From SZUA-1377 sp964622255 (lineage in GTDB: Bacteria > Campylobacterota > Campylobacteria > Campylobacterales > QNZT01): DNA of 43,615 nucleotides. Shown here one piece after another: positions 17,438 to 25,531 of this stretch. Position 1 is the first letter of the stretch. Each line of letters starts with the position of its first letter. The notes below the pieces were generated by a model. It searched no databases and was not told the DNA's origin. It saw nothing but the letters and a program-made list of their open reading frames with translations. The stretch is taken from the NCBI GenBank assembly GCA_964622255.1, contig CAZUPK010000005.1, positions 1 through 43,615 of the forward strand, given 5' to 3'. Made by a program: the position numbers and the translations under genes.

Positions 17438-19471
17438 ATGAAAAGGTCTGTTTTAAAGGTTGCCCTATCAACAGCACTTATGAGTTCAGTGAGTTTTGGT
17501 TCGGAGTTAATACTTTGTGGTAACAAAGTTAAATTTCAAAAAGAGTTAACAATTTCTCAACTTATGAAAAGCAATGCAAATGATAGTGATATACTTTTGT
17601 TAATACATACAAAAGATATTTTATTAGAAAAAGATAAGGATTTTCTGTTTGTTAATGGTGCAAAAGAGATCTCCTATGCCGGTGTCAATAGTTATTATAT
17701 ACTATTGGATAAAAACTATATAGATGCACTTGTAGAGGTATCTGATAAAATAGATGGTATTTCAGTTGTAGAACCTAGATACAAAATAGAAGATGAACTT
17801 AAAAACATCAATGTATCTGAGGAGATAAAAATAAAAATCTCTCTTGTAACCTATATGACGGAAAAAAGTTTTATAAAATTGTTAGAAAAAAATGGTATTG
17901 ATTATTATGATTTAAAGTTTGATGAAAATTTTAATATGGCGGAGTTAACGATAATTGGTATGGATATAGAAAAAATAGCTTCTCTTTCTATTGTAAAAGA
18001 AATTGAAAAGTATCATAAAGTTGGTCTTATAAAGCCATTTTCAAATGAGCTTAATGTAACAGATATTTATACCGCTAGAGATACTCAGACTACACAAGTA
18101 TGGAGAAATGATACAGATTTAGATGGTGCAAATATTCCGGTTGCCATAGTAGATGAGGGGAAAGTCTTGAGAACTCATCAAGAGTTTATGTTGGGTAATG
18201 CAACTAGAATAAGAGATAGAGTTATAAATGGTTCACCTTCCTCACACTCAACTCATGTGGCAGGCATTATAGGTGCATATGGGATAAATAGTGATGCAAG
18301 AGGTATGGCAAACGGAACTCAAATATATAGTTTTACTTTTAATGATCGCTATTTTGCAAACTCTATAAGTTATTTGCTAAATTTTAACATATATTTGTCT
18401 AACCACTCTTATGGATTTAATGATGAGGTAGGTTTGGGTGTTTATAATAGTGATGCAAGAAATGAGGATAATGTAATTTATAATAATCCTTGTATAGCTA
18501 TGTTTATTGCTGCGGGAAATGATAGGACAAGAAGTGGATATCCCAATATAGGAATTATTAAAGGAGCAGCAAATGCTAAAAATGTTTTTACTATTGGAGC
18601 ACTTAAAGATGACTCCAAAGATGTAGCATATTATAGTAGTTCAGGACCAACACTAGATGGCAGAATAAAACCAGAATTATCTATAAGAGGAAGTTCTATC
18701 TACTCAACTTCAAATGGTAGTGAAAGCGACTATATATATATGTCGGGAACATCTATGGCAGCACCGAGTGCTACAGGAATAGCTGCACTTATAATGCAAG
18801 AGTATAAAAATTTGACAAATTGTGGAAACAACAGAGGTTGCAATATGAGGAGTGATGTCTTAAAAGCTGTTTTGATAAATACCGCAGTTGATAAAAATAA
18901 TCCAGGTCCAGATGTTTATACGGGTTATGGAATGATAAATGCACAAGGTGCTATAGAGTTGGTTAAAACACTTGATCATCAAGACCAATATAACGGTAAG
19001 CAAAAAATAAAACTTGATAGTATAAACAGAGGTGATTTTAAAATATATGATTTTACAACTACTCAAACTAAAGATTTTAAAGCAACTCTTTGTTGGGTGG
19101 ATCCAGCGGGAAATAGTTCAAGTAGTGGTAAAATGCTTGTAAATGATTTGGATATCTATCTTTTAAATTTGGATAGTAGTAAAAAGTATTATCCATATTC
19201 GCTAGATAGAAATAATCCGACTGCAAATGCTCTAAATGATCGTCCAAATGAAGTAGATAACAGTGAAAAAATAGAGGTAAAAGGTCTTCCCGCAGGAAAC
19301 TATAGACTAGTAGTAGATGCACATAAGATACAAACATTAACCCAAGATTATGCTATAGCGACAAGTGAATTGATCTTTTTAAAAGCAAATAGTATTATAA
19401 ATAATACACCAAGAACTAAACTGAAAGTAAACAATTTTGCAAAAATAATGCTAGAATCAATTTACTACTGA
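17438..19471 (+). CDS. Secreted subtilisin-like serine protease (peptidase family S8)
   Basis: A 677-aa exported protease. The ATG at 17438 gives a signal peptide (MKRSVLKVALSTALMSSVSFGS) with AAGGGAAG before it; the frame extends upstream but with poorer starts. Residues ~25-215 resemble an inhibitory propeptide region. The catalytic triad is visible: Asp in VAIVDEGKV, His in SHSTHVAGIIGAYG, Ser in SGTSMAAPSATGIAAL, with the oxyanion region AAGNDRTRSG. After the catalytic domain comes a beta-rich C-terminal domain of about 150 residues (KIYDFTTTQTKDFKATLCW, GLPAGNYRLVVDAHKI). It stands alone between transposon remnants on both sides, which suggests acquisition or relocation by mobile elements. 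Substrate unknown; secretion to the periplasm or surface is inferred. Confidence 0.9.
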   Translation: MKRSVLKVALSTALMSSVSFGSELILCGNKVKFQKELTISQLMKSNANDSDILLLIHTKDILLEKDKDFLFVNGAKEISYAGVNSYYILLDKNYIDALVEVSDKIDGISVVEPRYKIEDELKNINVSEEIKIKISLVTYMTEKSFIKLLEKNGIDYYDLKFDENFNMAELTIIGMDIEKIASLSIVKEIEKYHKVGLIKPFSNELNVTDIYTARDTQTTQVWRNDTDLDGANIPVAIVDEGKVLRTHQEFMLGNATRIRDRVINGSPSSHSTHVAGIIGAYGINSDARGMANGTQIYSFTFNDRYFANSISYLLNFNIYLSNHSYGFNDEVGLGVYNSDARNEDNVIYNNPCIAMFIAAGNDRTRSGYPNIGIIKGAANAKNVFTIGALKDDSKDVAYYSSSGPTLDGRIKPELSIRGSSIYSTSNGSESDYIYMSGTSMAAPSATGIAALIMQEYKNLTNCGNNRGCNMRSDVLKAVLINTAVDKNNPGPDVYTGYGMINAQGAIELVKTLDHQDQYNGKQKIKLDSINRGDFKIYDFTTTQTKDFKATLCWVDPAGNSSSSGKMLVNDLDIYLLNLDSSKKYYPYSLDRNNPTANALNDRPNEVDNSEKIEVKGLPAGNYRLVVDAHKIQTLTQDYAIATSELIFLKANSIINNTPRTKLKVNNFAKIMLESIYY

Positions 19472-19487
19472 GTTTGGTGAAACTCAG
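19468..19487 (+). terminator. Hairpin overlapping the S8 protease stop codon
   Basis: An 8-bp perfect stem (CTGAGTTT / AAACTCAG, loop GGTG) includes the TGA stop. Only a short T-containing tail (CTTGTTTAG) follows, so it may be a weak terminator. Confidence 0.5.
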
Positions 19488-19533
19488 CTTGTTTAGCTCT
19501 GTCGTAAAGTCTCAATTTTGATTGTCTTAATAC

Positions 19534-19935
19534 TCACTCCACGACACCTCCACCTTCATTCCTTGTACTAACCCTTAACCTCACTTTTTCAAAATTACTT
19601 TTTAGTATATTTATCATCAAAAGAAACTCTTCTTTTTTTATTCTCCAATTAACCAATACATTCTTTAACCACTCTAATCCATATTTGAATATACTCTTTA
19701 TTGGTTAGTCTCTTCTCTTTTTTTAAATGGTATTGGTTTTATACTTTGTCTATAATCCCCAACCATTATACTCCATACAAAACCAAAAGATAAAAAACCC
19801 ATCACTTTTTCAATTTATTTTGACTCACTTATTTTACTCTCTTCTAAATTAAATCCTTTTGATTTTAATGCTCCATACTCTCCTGGTGGAGAGATTATTT
19901 TTGAAGAAACTTTTGATATTATTTTGATAATATAA
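19534..19935 (-). pseudogene. Degenerate IS4-family transposase, C-terminal part
   Basis: Read on the minus strand, the order YGALKSKGFNLEESKISESK, stop, IEKVMGFLSFGFVWSIMVG, then SIKPIPFKKREETNQ, stop and frameshift, KSIFKYGLEWLKNVLVNW matches the end of IS4-family DDE transposases (ETLFKxLKSxGFNxE, then FVWxYxVG, then KPIxxKKHGRKAKSxFKYGL). At least one nonsense codon (19815-19817) and one frameshift break it. The N-terminal part with the catalytic aspartates is missing. No terminal inverted repeats could be paired with confidence. It lies head-on to the S8 protease gene. Confidence 0.7.
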
Positions 19936-19995
19936 TAAAAGATGAAAAATCTATTATTGGAAAATATTTATTTAAAAATACACAACAAAACCTAG

Positions 19996-20153
19996 CACCG
20001 AACAGGTAAGCCTGTCGGTGAAGTCGGTCGATATAAGTGTATAATCGATATTTTCCTACTTCTGAGAGTTGAATACCTTATTTGAGCATAAGGTATCTCA
20101 TTTTTAGAGGATAAAAATATCAACTAATTGGTGTTTGGGATAGGAACTATCCT
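19996..20153 (+). other. Run of three hairpins upstream of IS605 remnant D and galU
   Basis: Three stems follow in order: CACCGaACAGG/CCTGTCGGTG (19996-20020, 10 bp with one bulge, loop TAAG), ATACCTTA/TAAGGTAT near 20081-20105 followed by CTCATTTTT (terminator-like), and GGATAG/CTATCC near 20139-20153. A TATAAT lies at 20040-20045. It may be the left part of a deleted transposon or a structured leader. No protein frame is convincing here. Confidence 0.4.
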
Positions 20154-20159
20154 TTGACC

Positions 20160-20255
20160 TCTCATCAGAGATTAAACTCAAAAGCCTTTCAAATTCAAAC
20201 TCGTTGGAGTTTGCTAGTTAGGAAGCTTCTAGCTCTTTAGCTAGAGGTAGTTCAC
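20160..20255 (+). mobile_element. IS200/IS605 right-end / omegaRNA-like remnant (copy D), upstream of galU
   Basis: The sequence ends with a textbook IS605-type right end: stem CTTCTAG/CTAGAGG with an inner CTCTTTAG loop, then GGTAGTTCAC. One frame before it (SSEIKLKSLSNSNSLEFAS, stop) may be the last codons of a lost tnpB. No transposase is present. The right end is 49 bp before the galU ATG and points toward it. Confidence 0.65.
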
Positions 20256-20304
20256 AATATGTTGTATAACATTTAGGTTAAAATTATTTTTATTAGGATG
20301 ACTT

Positions 20305-21129
20305 ATGATAAAAAGATGTTTGTTTCCCGCTGCAGGTTATGGGACAAGATTTTTACCAGCTACTAAAGCTATACCAAAAGAGATGCTACCGGTTTTAACA
20401 AAACCTCTACTTCAGTATGGAGTTGAAGAAGCCATAAGTGCAGGTTGTAAAATAATGGCTATAGTTACAGGAAGGGGTAAAAGAGCTATAGAGGATCACT
20501 TTGATATAAGTTTCGAGTTGGAAAACCAGATAAAAGGAACTAGTAAAGAACCCTATCTTGCAGAGATAAGAAATATCATAGAACAATGCACTTTTACATA
20601 TACTAGACAAAAAGAGATGTTGGGATTAGGACATGCTATCTTAACCGGAAAAAGTTTGATAGGTAGTGATGAGAGTTTTGCGGTTTTACTCGCAGATGAT
20701 TTATGTGATAATGGAGAGGGTAAAACTGTCCTTTATCAAATGGTAAAACTTTATGAAAGATATCCAAATCACTGTATAGTTGCTGTAGAAGAGATTTTAA
20801 AAGAGGATACGGATAAATATGGAATTATAGCTGGAATAGAGATAGAAGAGGGTGTTATAAAGATAGAAGATATGATAGAAAAACCTGAACCAAAGGATGC
20901 TCCGTCAAACTTGGCTATCATAGGAAGATATATACTAACATCAAAAATATTTGATGTGCTTAAAGATACAAAGCCGGGAAAAGGTGGAGAAATCCAGATA
21001 ACCGATGCACTTTTGAAGTTAGCAAAAGAGGGTAGAGTTTTAGGGTATAAGTTTCAAGGGAAAAGATTTGATTGTGGTAGTGTAGATGGTTTTGTAGAAG
21101 CTACAAACTATTTTTATAAAAGAGGATAA
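20305..21129 (+). CDS. galU: UTP--glucose-1-phosphate uridylyltransferase
   Basis: Makes UDP-glucose from UTP and glucose-1-phosphate, feeding surface polysaccharide synthesis. The 274-aa protein has the nucleotidyltransferase motif FPAAGYGTRFLPATKAIPKEM with the Lys that contacts substrate, LLADDLCDNGEG (metal-binding Asp), and the EKPEPKDAPSNLAIIGRYIL segment of the family. ATG at 20305 follows AGGATG at short spacing. It lies 13 bp before galE on the same strand and both are likely one operon. The leader is replaced by transposon debris up to 49 bp from the start, so its promoter may derive from that sequence or lie in the TATAAC-containing stretch just upstream. Confidence 0.95.
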   Translation: MIKRCLFPAAGYGTRFLPATKAIPKEMLPVLTKPLLQYGVEEAISAGCKIMAIVTGRGKRAIEDHFDISFELENQIKGTSKEPYLAEIRNIIEQCTFTYTRQKEMLGLGHAILTGKSLIGSDESFAVLLADDLCDNGEGKTVLYQMVKLYERYPNHCIVAVEEILKEDTDKYGIIAGIEIEEGVIKIEDMIEKPEPKDAPSNLAIIGRYILTSKIFDVLKDTKPGKGGEIQITDALLKLAKEGRVLGYKFQGKRFDCGSVDGFVEATNYFYKRG

Positions 21130-21142
21130 AAAAGGGATAAAG

Positions 21143-22156
21143 ATGAATATACTCATAACAGGCGGAGCAGGATATATAGGAAGTCATGTTGCTAAACAGC
21201 TTCTTGAAGGGACTAAGCATAGCATAACTATTTTAGACAACCTTTCAACAGGAAGTTTAAAAACAGTTGAAACTTTGCAAAAGATAAGGGATTTTAAATT
21301 TATAAAACAAGATTTGAAAGAGTTTGAAGAAGTAGATAGAGTTTTAAAAGAAAATGATATAGAAACCATCATCCACTTTGCAGCAAGTATAGTGGTTCCA
21401 GAGTCTGTAACGAATCCTTTAAAATATTATATGAACAACACTGTAAACACTACCAACTTTATAAAGTGTGCTATAAAAAATGGAGTTAAAAAGTTTATTT
21501 TTAGCTCAACAGCCGCAGTTTATGGAGAACCTACAAATCTTCCTCAAACAGGCTTAGATGAAAACTATCCGACAAATCCCATAAATCCTTATGGTATGAG
21601 TAAGCTTATGAGTGAGAGAGTTTTGCAAGATAGTGCAAAAGCACATACTAGTTTTAAATATGTTATATTTAGATACTTCAATGTAGCAGGAGCGGATATA
21701 AATTATCGCGATAGTGAGCTAACTCCAAGAATTGGTCAAAGTTTTCCAAATGCAACTCATCTTATAAAGATAGCAAGTGAGTGTGCCGTTGGAAAAAGAA
21801 AGATGATGTATATCTTTGGAGATGACTATGATACAAAAGATGGAACTGGTGTTAGGGACTATATCCATGTAGATGATTTAGCATCAGCACATATTGAGGC
21901 TATAGAGTATTTGGAAGAAAATGATAGTGATATTTTTAACTTAGGTTATGGAGAAGGTTTCTCAGTAAAAGAGGTTATAGATACTGTTAAAAAAGTATCA
22001 CAAAAAAATTTTAAAGTGGAGGTAACAGGTAGAAGAGCAGGGGATCCTGCAAAACTTATAGCAGACAATAGAAAAGTTTTGTCAAAAACTAGCTGGAAAC
22101 CAAGGTTTGATGATATAGAGCTTATTTGTCAGAGTGCTTATGAATGGGAGAAATAA
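21143..22156 (+). CDS. galE: UDP-glucose 4-epimerase
   Basis: Interconverts UDP-glucose and UDP-galactose using tightly bound NAD. The 337-aa protein has the extended-SDR signature TGGAGYIGSH at residue 7, the SSTAAVYGEP segment with the active-site Ser, the YGMSK Tyr/Lys pair, and YFNVAGAD, all in the usual order. It starts 13 bp after galU with AAAGGGA before the ATG. Together galU-galE supply UDP-hexoses for lipooligosaccharide or exopolysaccharide. A clear intrinsic terminator follows its stop, ending the operon before the IS605-like unit and uvrA. Confidence 0.95.
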   Translation: MNILITGGAGYIGSHVAKQLLEGTKHSITILDNLSTGSLKTVETLQKIRDFKFIKQDLKEFEEVDRVLKENDIETIIHFAASIVVPESVTNPLKYYMNNTVNTTNFIKCAIKNGVKKFIFSSTAAVYGEPTNLPQTGLDENYPTNPINPYGMSKLMSERVLQDSAKAHTSFKYVIFRYFNVAGADINYRDSELTPRIGQSFPNATHLIKIASECAVGKRKMMYIFGDDYDTKDGTGVRDYIHVDDLASAHIEAIEYLEENDSDIFNLGYGEGFSVKEVIDTVKKVSQKNFKVEVTGRRAGDPAKLIADNRKVLSKTSWKPRFDDIELICQSAYEWEK

Positions 22157-22161
22157 CAATA

Positions 22162-22188
22162 GGGAACTTTGGAGGTTCCCATATTTTT
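22162..22188 (+). terminator. Intrinsic terminator after galE
   Basis: A 6-bp GC-containing stem GGGAAC/GTTCCC (22162-22167, 22175-22180, loop TTTGGAG) followed by ATATTTTT ends the galU-galE transcript. Confidence 0.85.
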
Positions 22189-22328
22189 GTCATTTGTGCT
22201 TTGGATTTCTAAGTGAAAGATGGTGTCATTTTCTTTTTTGCTAAAAGTTCCACTTATTGCTCTTTCACCTTTGGAAACGAGATATCAAGAATCTTCTTTC
22301 AATACCTTTTTTAATAACTCTTAGTAGA

Positions 22329-22588
22329 AATCCCAATGTTCTTTAGGCATTAGGGTGGATGCTTGATTTTTGTATTTGCTATGTGTTATAATATCCTCAT
22401 CTACATCAGGAACTCTCGGAAGTTATACCTGTTAGATATGTATGATAAGTGAGACCTACGAGGATAAGGAGTTGGAGTTTGACCTCTGTAAAATCCTTGT
22501 ATTAGGAATGAGTCGATAACCAAGTTTAATCCTCGTGGGCATTATCAGGGCAAGAAGCCTAGTTGTCTTTAGCGATTGGGTAGTTTAC
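22329..22588 (+). ncRNA. Full-length IS605-derived omegaRNA-like unit (copy B), upstream of uvrA
   Basis: About 260 bp, aligning by eye at roughly 80% to the unit at 38082-38338. In order: a left hairpin with a CTTTAG loop (CCCAATG...CATTAGGG, near 22331-22354); a sigma-70 promoter; stem CAGGAACT/AGTT-CCTG at 22407-22431; ACGAGGAT (22458-22465) able to pair with ATCCTCGT (22529-22536); and a right-end hairpin with a CTTTAG loop followed by GGTAGTTTAC ending at 22588. Predicted transcript about 22399 to beyond 22588. No tnpB or tnpA is present. A short frame (RNESITKFNPRGHYQGKK) near the right end may be a tnpB tail. The gap 22189-22328 holds nothing else that I can support. Confidence 0.6.
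22363..22392 (+). promoter_or_regulatory. Sigma-70 promoter inside unit B
   Basis: TTGATT at 22363-22368 and TATAAT at 22387-22392, spaced 18 bp. The same two boxes with the same spacing occur in the unit at 38 kb although the spacer has changed, which argues that the promoter is maintained. Transcription would run through the structured unit directly into uvrA. Confidence 0.65.
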
Positions 22589-22609
22589 TTGGGTTATTAG
22601 GAGATAATT

Positions 22610-25414
22610 TTGATAAAGGTATATGGAGCAAGAGAAAACAATTTAAAAAATATAGATGTAAAAGTTCCTAAAAATAAACTTGTTGTTATAACAGGGCTTA
22701 GCGGAAGTGGAAAAAGCACCCTTGCTTTTGATACTCTTTATGCAGAGGGACAAAGAAGATATATAGAGTCTTTATCATCCTATGCAAGACAGTTTTTAGA
22801 AAGGATAGCAAAACCCGATGTTGATAAGATAGAGGGATTAACTCCAGCCATTGCCATAGATCAAAAAACAACTTCCAAAAATCCACGATCAACTGTTGGA
22901 ACTATAACTGAGATATATGACTACTTAAGACTTTTATTTGCAAGAGTTGGTAAACAGCACTGCCACAAGTGTGGAAAACCTATAAGTAAAATGAATGTTA
23001 GCGATATCATAGAGCAGGTGCAAAAACTTCCCGAAGGCTCAAAACTTATCCTTTTAGCTCCACTTGTGAGAGAGAAAAAGGGAAGTTTTGAAGAGATGTT
23101 GGAGTCGCTTAGATTAAAAGGATATGTAAGAGCGATGATAGATGGTGTTATGGTTAGGCTTGATGAAGATATAGAGCTTTCTAAAACTAAAAAACACACT
23201 ATAAAAGTAGTTGTAGATAGAATTGTTCTAAAGAGGCAAAATCGCCAAAGAGTGGCAGAAGATGTTGAAAAAGCTTTAAAACTTAGCTATGGAGAGCTTG
23301 AAGTTGAGTTACTAAATGCAAAAGATGTAGGAGTAGAAAAAGAGTTCATCCACTACAGTGAACACAATGCCTGTTTTGACTGTAAAATATCCTTTGAAGA
23401 ACTTGAACCACTAACTTTTTCTTTTAACTCACCAAAAGGAGCTTGTAGTGAGTGTGACGGACTTGGAATAAGATACTCACTTGATATATCAAAGATCATA
23501 GATCCTCTTCTTCCCATTTCAAAAGGAGCTATAAAGATACTATATGGTTTTAACAAAGGATATTACTTTAAACTCTTAAATGCTTTTTGTGAGCAAAATG
23601 ATATAGATATAAATAAACCCTATGAAGAGTTGGAGCCTCATCAACAAAAAGCTATCTTAAATGGAGGTTTTGAAGATACAGAGTTTACTTGGAAGAGGCA
23701 CAAGATAAAAAGAAGATTTGAAGGAGTTACAAAGATAGCTTACTCTATGATAAAAGATGATAAAGAGTTAAATGAATATATGATAGAAAAAAAGTGCGAT
23801 ATATGTGGTGGCTTTAGGTTAAAAGAAGAGTCTTTAGCAGTTCAAGTTGCCGGAAAAAATATAGCATACTTTTTAGAAGTTCCTATCGAGGAAATTTATC
23901 ATTTTTTTAAAAATGATAAAAACTTTGACTATTTAAGCAAACAACAAAAACTTATAGCAGAACCTATACTAAAAGAGATAAGAGAAAGACTTTACTTCTT
24001 ATATGATGTTGGGCTTGGATATCTAAGTTTAGGGAGAGATGCTAGAACTATAAGTGGTGGAGAGGCTCAAAGAATAAGAATAGCTTCACAGATAGGAAGC
24101 GGACTAACCGGAGTTATGTATGTTTTAGATGAACCAAGTATCGGACTTCACGAAAGAGATACTATAAAACTTATAAGAACTCTAAAAAATCTCCAACAAA
24201 AGGGAAACTCCGTCATAGTAGTTGAACATGACAAAGAGACTATTTTGAGTGCCGATCATATCATAGATATAGGGCCAAAAGCTGGAAAATATGGTGGTGA
24301 AGTGATATTTAGCGGAAGTGTCAAGGAGCTTAAAAAAGCTGATACTTTAACTGCAAAATATCTCTTTGGTGAAAAAGATATAAACTACTATAAAGCAAGA
24401 AAACAAAAAAGATGGATAGAGCTAAAAAATGTAAATATAAACAATATACAAAATCTTGATGTAAAAATACCTCTTTCAAACTTAGTTGCAGTTACCGGAG
24501 TAAGTGGAAGCGGAAAAAGTTCACTCATACTTCAAACCCTCCTTCCTGTTACAAAAAAGATACTAAATGGAGCTAAAAAGGTAAAAAGGGTTGATAGAGT
24601 TGAGTGTTTAGGTTTAGAACAACTTGACAAAGCTATCTACTTAGATCAAAGTCCTATAGGAAGAACTCCAAGAAGTAACCCCGCAACATATACTGGAGTT
24701 ATGGATGAGATAAGAAATCTTTTTGCAAAAACTAAAGAGGCAGAGCTTAGAGGGTATAAAGTAGGAAGATTTTCTTTCAATGTAAAGGGTGGAAGATGTG
24801 AAAAGTGTCAAGGAGAGGGATTTATAAAGATAGAGATGCACTTTTTACCTGATATAGAGGTAAAGTGTGATGCATGTGGAGGGAAAAGATACAATGCCCA
24901 AACTTTAGAAGTTGAATATAGAGGGAAAAATATAGCTGATGTTTTAGAAATGAGTGTAGATGAAGCTTTGGAGTTTTTTGACTCGATACCAAAGATAAAA
25001 AATATTCTTCAAACTCTTAGTGATGTAGGTCTTGGATATATAACATTGGGACAAAATGCGGTTACATTAAGCGGTGGAGAGGCTCAAAGGATAAAACTTG
25101 CAAAAGAGTTAAGTAAAAAGGAGACTGGAAAAACTCTATATATACTTGATGAGCCAACAACTGGACTTCATTTTGGAGATGTAGATAGACTTGTAAATGT
25201 TCTACAACATTTAGTAGATCTTGGAAATTCCGTTGTGATTATAGAACATAACTTAGATGTAATAAAAAATGCTGACTATATTATAGATATTGGACCAGAA
25301 GGTGGTGTAAAGGGAGGAAAGATAGTAGATAAAGGAACTCCCATAGAGCTTGCAAAAAGATGGGAAAAAACAAAGAGTTATACGGGGAAATATTTAGCAA
25401 ATGAAGTTTTGTAA
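22610..25414 (+). CDS. uvrA: Excinuclease ABC subunit A
   Basis: DNA damage sensor of nucleotide excision repair; loads UvrB. The 934-aa protein has two ABC ATPase modules: Walker A GLSGSGKST near residue 30 and GVSGSGKSS near residue 637, and signature motifs SGGEAQRIRIASQIG and SGGEAQRIKLAKELS. Zinc modules are CHKCGKPI and CDICGG in the first half, and the essential CEKCQGEG...CDACGGKR in the second. The start is TTG at 22610 (MIKVYGARENN) with AGGAG at 22599-22603; no better start is in frame. The start codon lies only 22 bp after the right end of unit B, so that element forms its 5' leader. Confidence 0.97.
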   Translation: MIKVYGARENNLKNIDVKVPKNKLVVITGLSGSGKSTLAFDTLYAEGQRRYIESLSSYARQFLERIAKPDVDKIEGLTPAIAIDQKTTSKNPRSTVGTITEIYDYLRLLFARVGKQHCHKCGKPISKMNVSDIIEQVQKLPEGSKLILLAPLVREKKGSFEEMLESLRLKGYVRAMIDGVMVRLDEDIELSKTKKHTIKVVVDRIVLKRQNRQRVAEDVEKALKLSYGELEVELLNAKDVGVEKEFIHYSEHNACFDCKISFEELEPLTFSFNSPKGACSECDGLGIRYSLDISKIIDPLLPISKGAIKILYGFNKGYYFKLLNAFCEQNDIDINKPYEELEPHQQKAILNGGFEDTEFTWKRHKIKRRFEGVTKIAYSMIKDDKELNEYMIEKKCDICGGFRLKEESLAVQVAGKNIAYFLEVPIEEIYHFFKNDKNFDYLSKQQKLIAEPILKEIRERLYFLYDVGLGYLSLGRDARTISGGEAQRIRIASQIGSGLTGVMYVLDEPSIGLHERDTIKLIRTLKNLQQKGNSVIVVEHDKETILSADHIIDIGPKAGKYGGEVIFSGSVKELKKADTLTAKYLFGEKDINYYKARKQKRWIELKNVNINNIQNLDVKIPLSNLVAVTGVSGSGKSSLILQTLLPVTKKILNGAKKVKRVDRVECLGLEQLDKAIYLDQSPIGRTPRSNPATYTGVMDEIRNLFAKTKEAELRGYKVGRFSFNVKGGRCEKCQGEGFIKIEMHFLPDIEVKCDACGGKRYNAQTLEVEYRGKNIADVLEMSVDEALEFFDSIPKIKNILQTLSDVGLGYITLGQNAVTLSGGEAQRIKLAKELSKKETGKTLYILDEPTTGLHFGDVDRLVNVLQHLVDLGNSVVIIEHNLDVIKNADYIIDIGPEGGVKGGKIVDKGTPIELAKRWEKTKSYTGKYLANEVL

Positions 25415-25531
25415 GGCATACCCAAATTGTGATGTAAAAATCTAAAAACACCATAAAAAGCAACAAAATAAAAAATATAGTGGAAAATAAGAAAAATACT
25501 TGAAAAGAGGAGCTTGATTGTGATATAGAGG

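Noticed and set aside
22138..22350. Minus-strand peptide frame after galE (MPKEHWDF, stop, ELLKKVLKEDS, stop, YLVSKGERAISGTF)
   Set aside because: It has two in-frame stops, runs into galE and its terminator, and only a short part is shared with the unit at 38 kb, where nucleotide conservation of the promoter region explains it. No family recognised.
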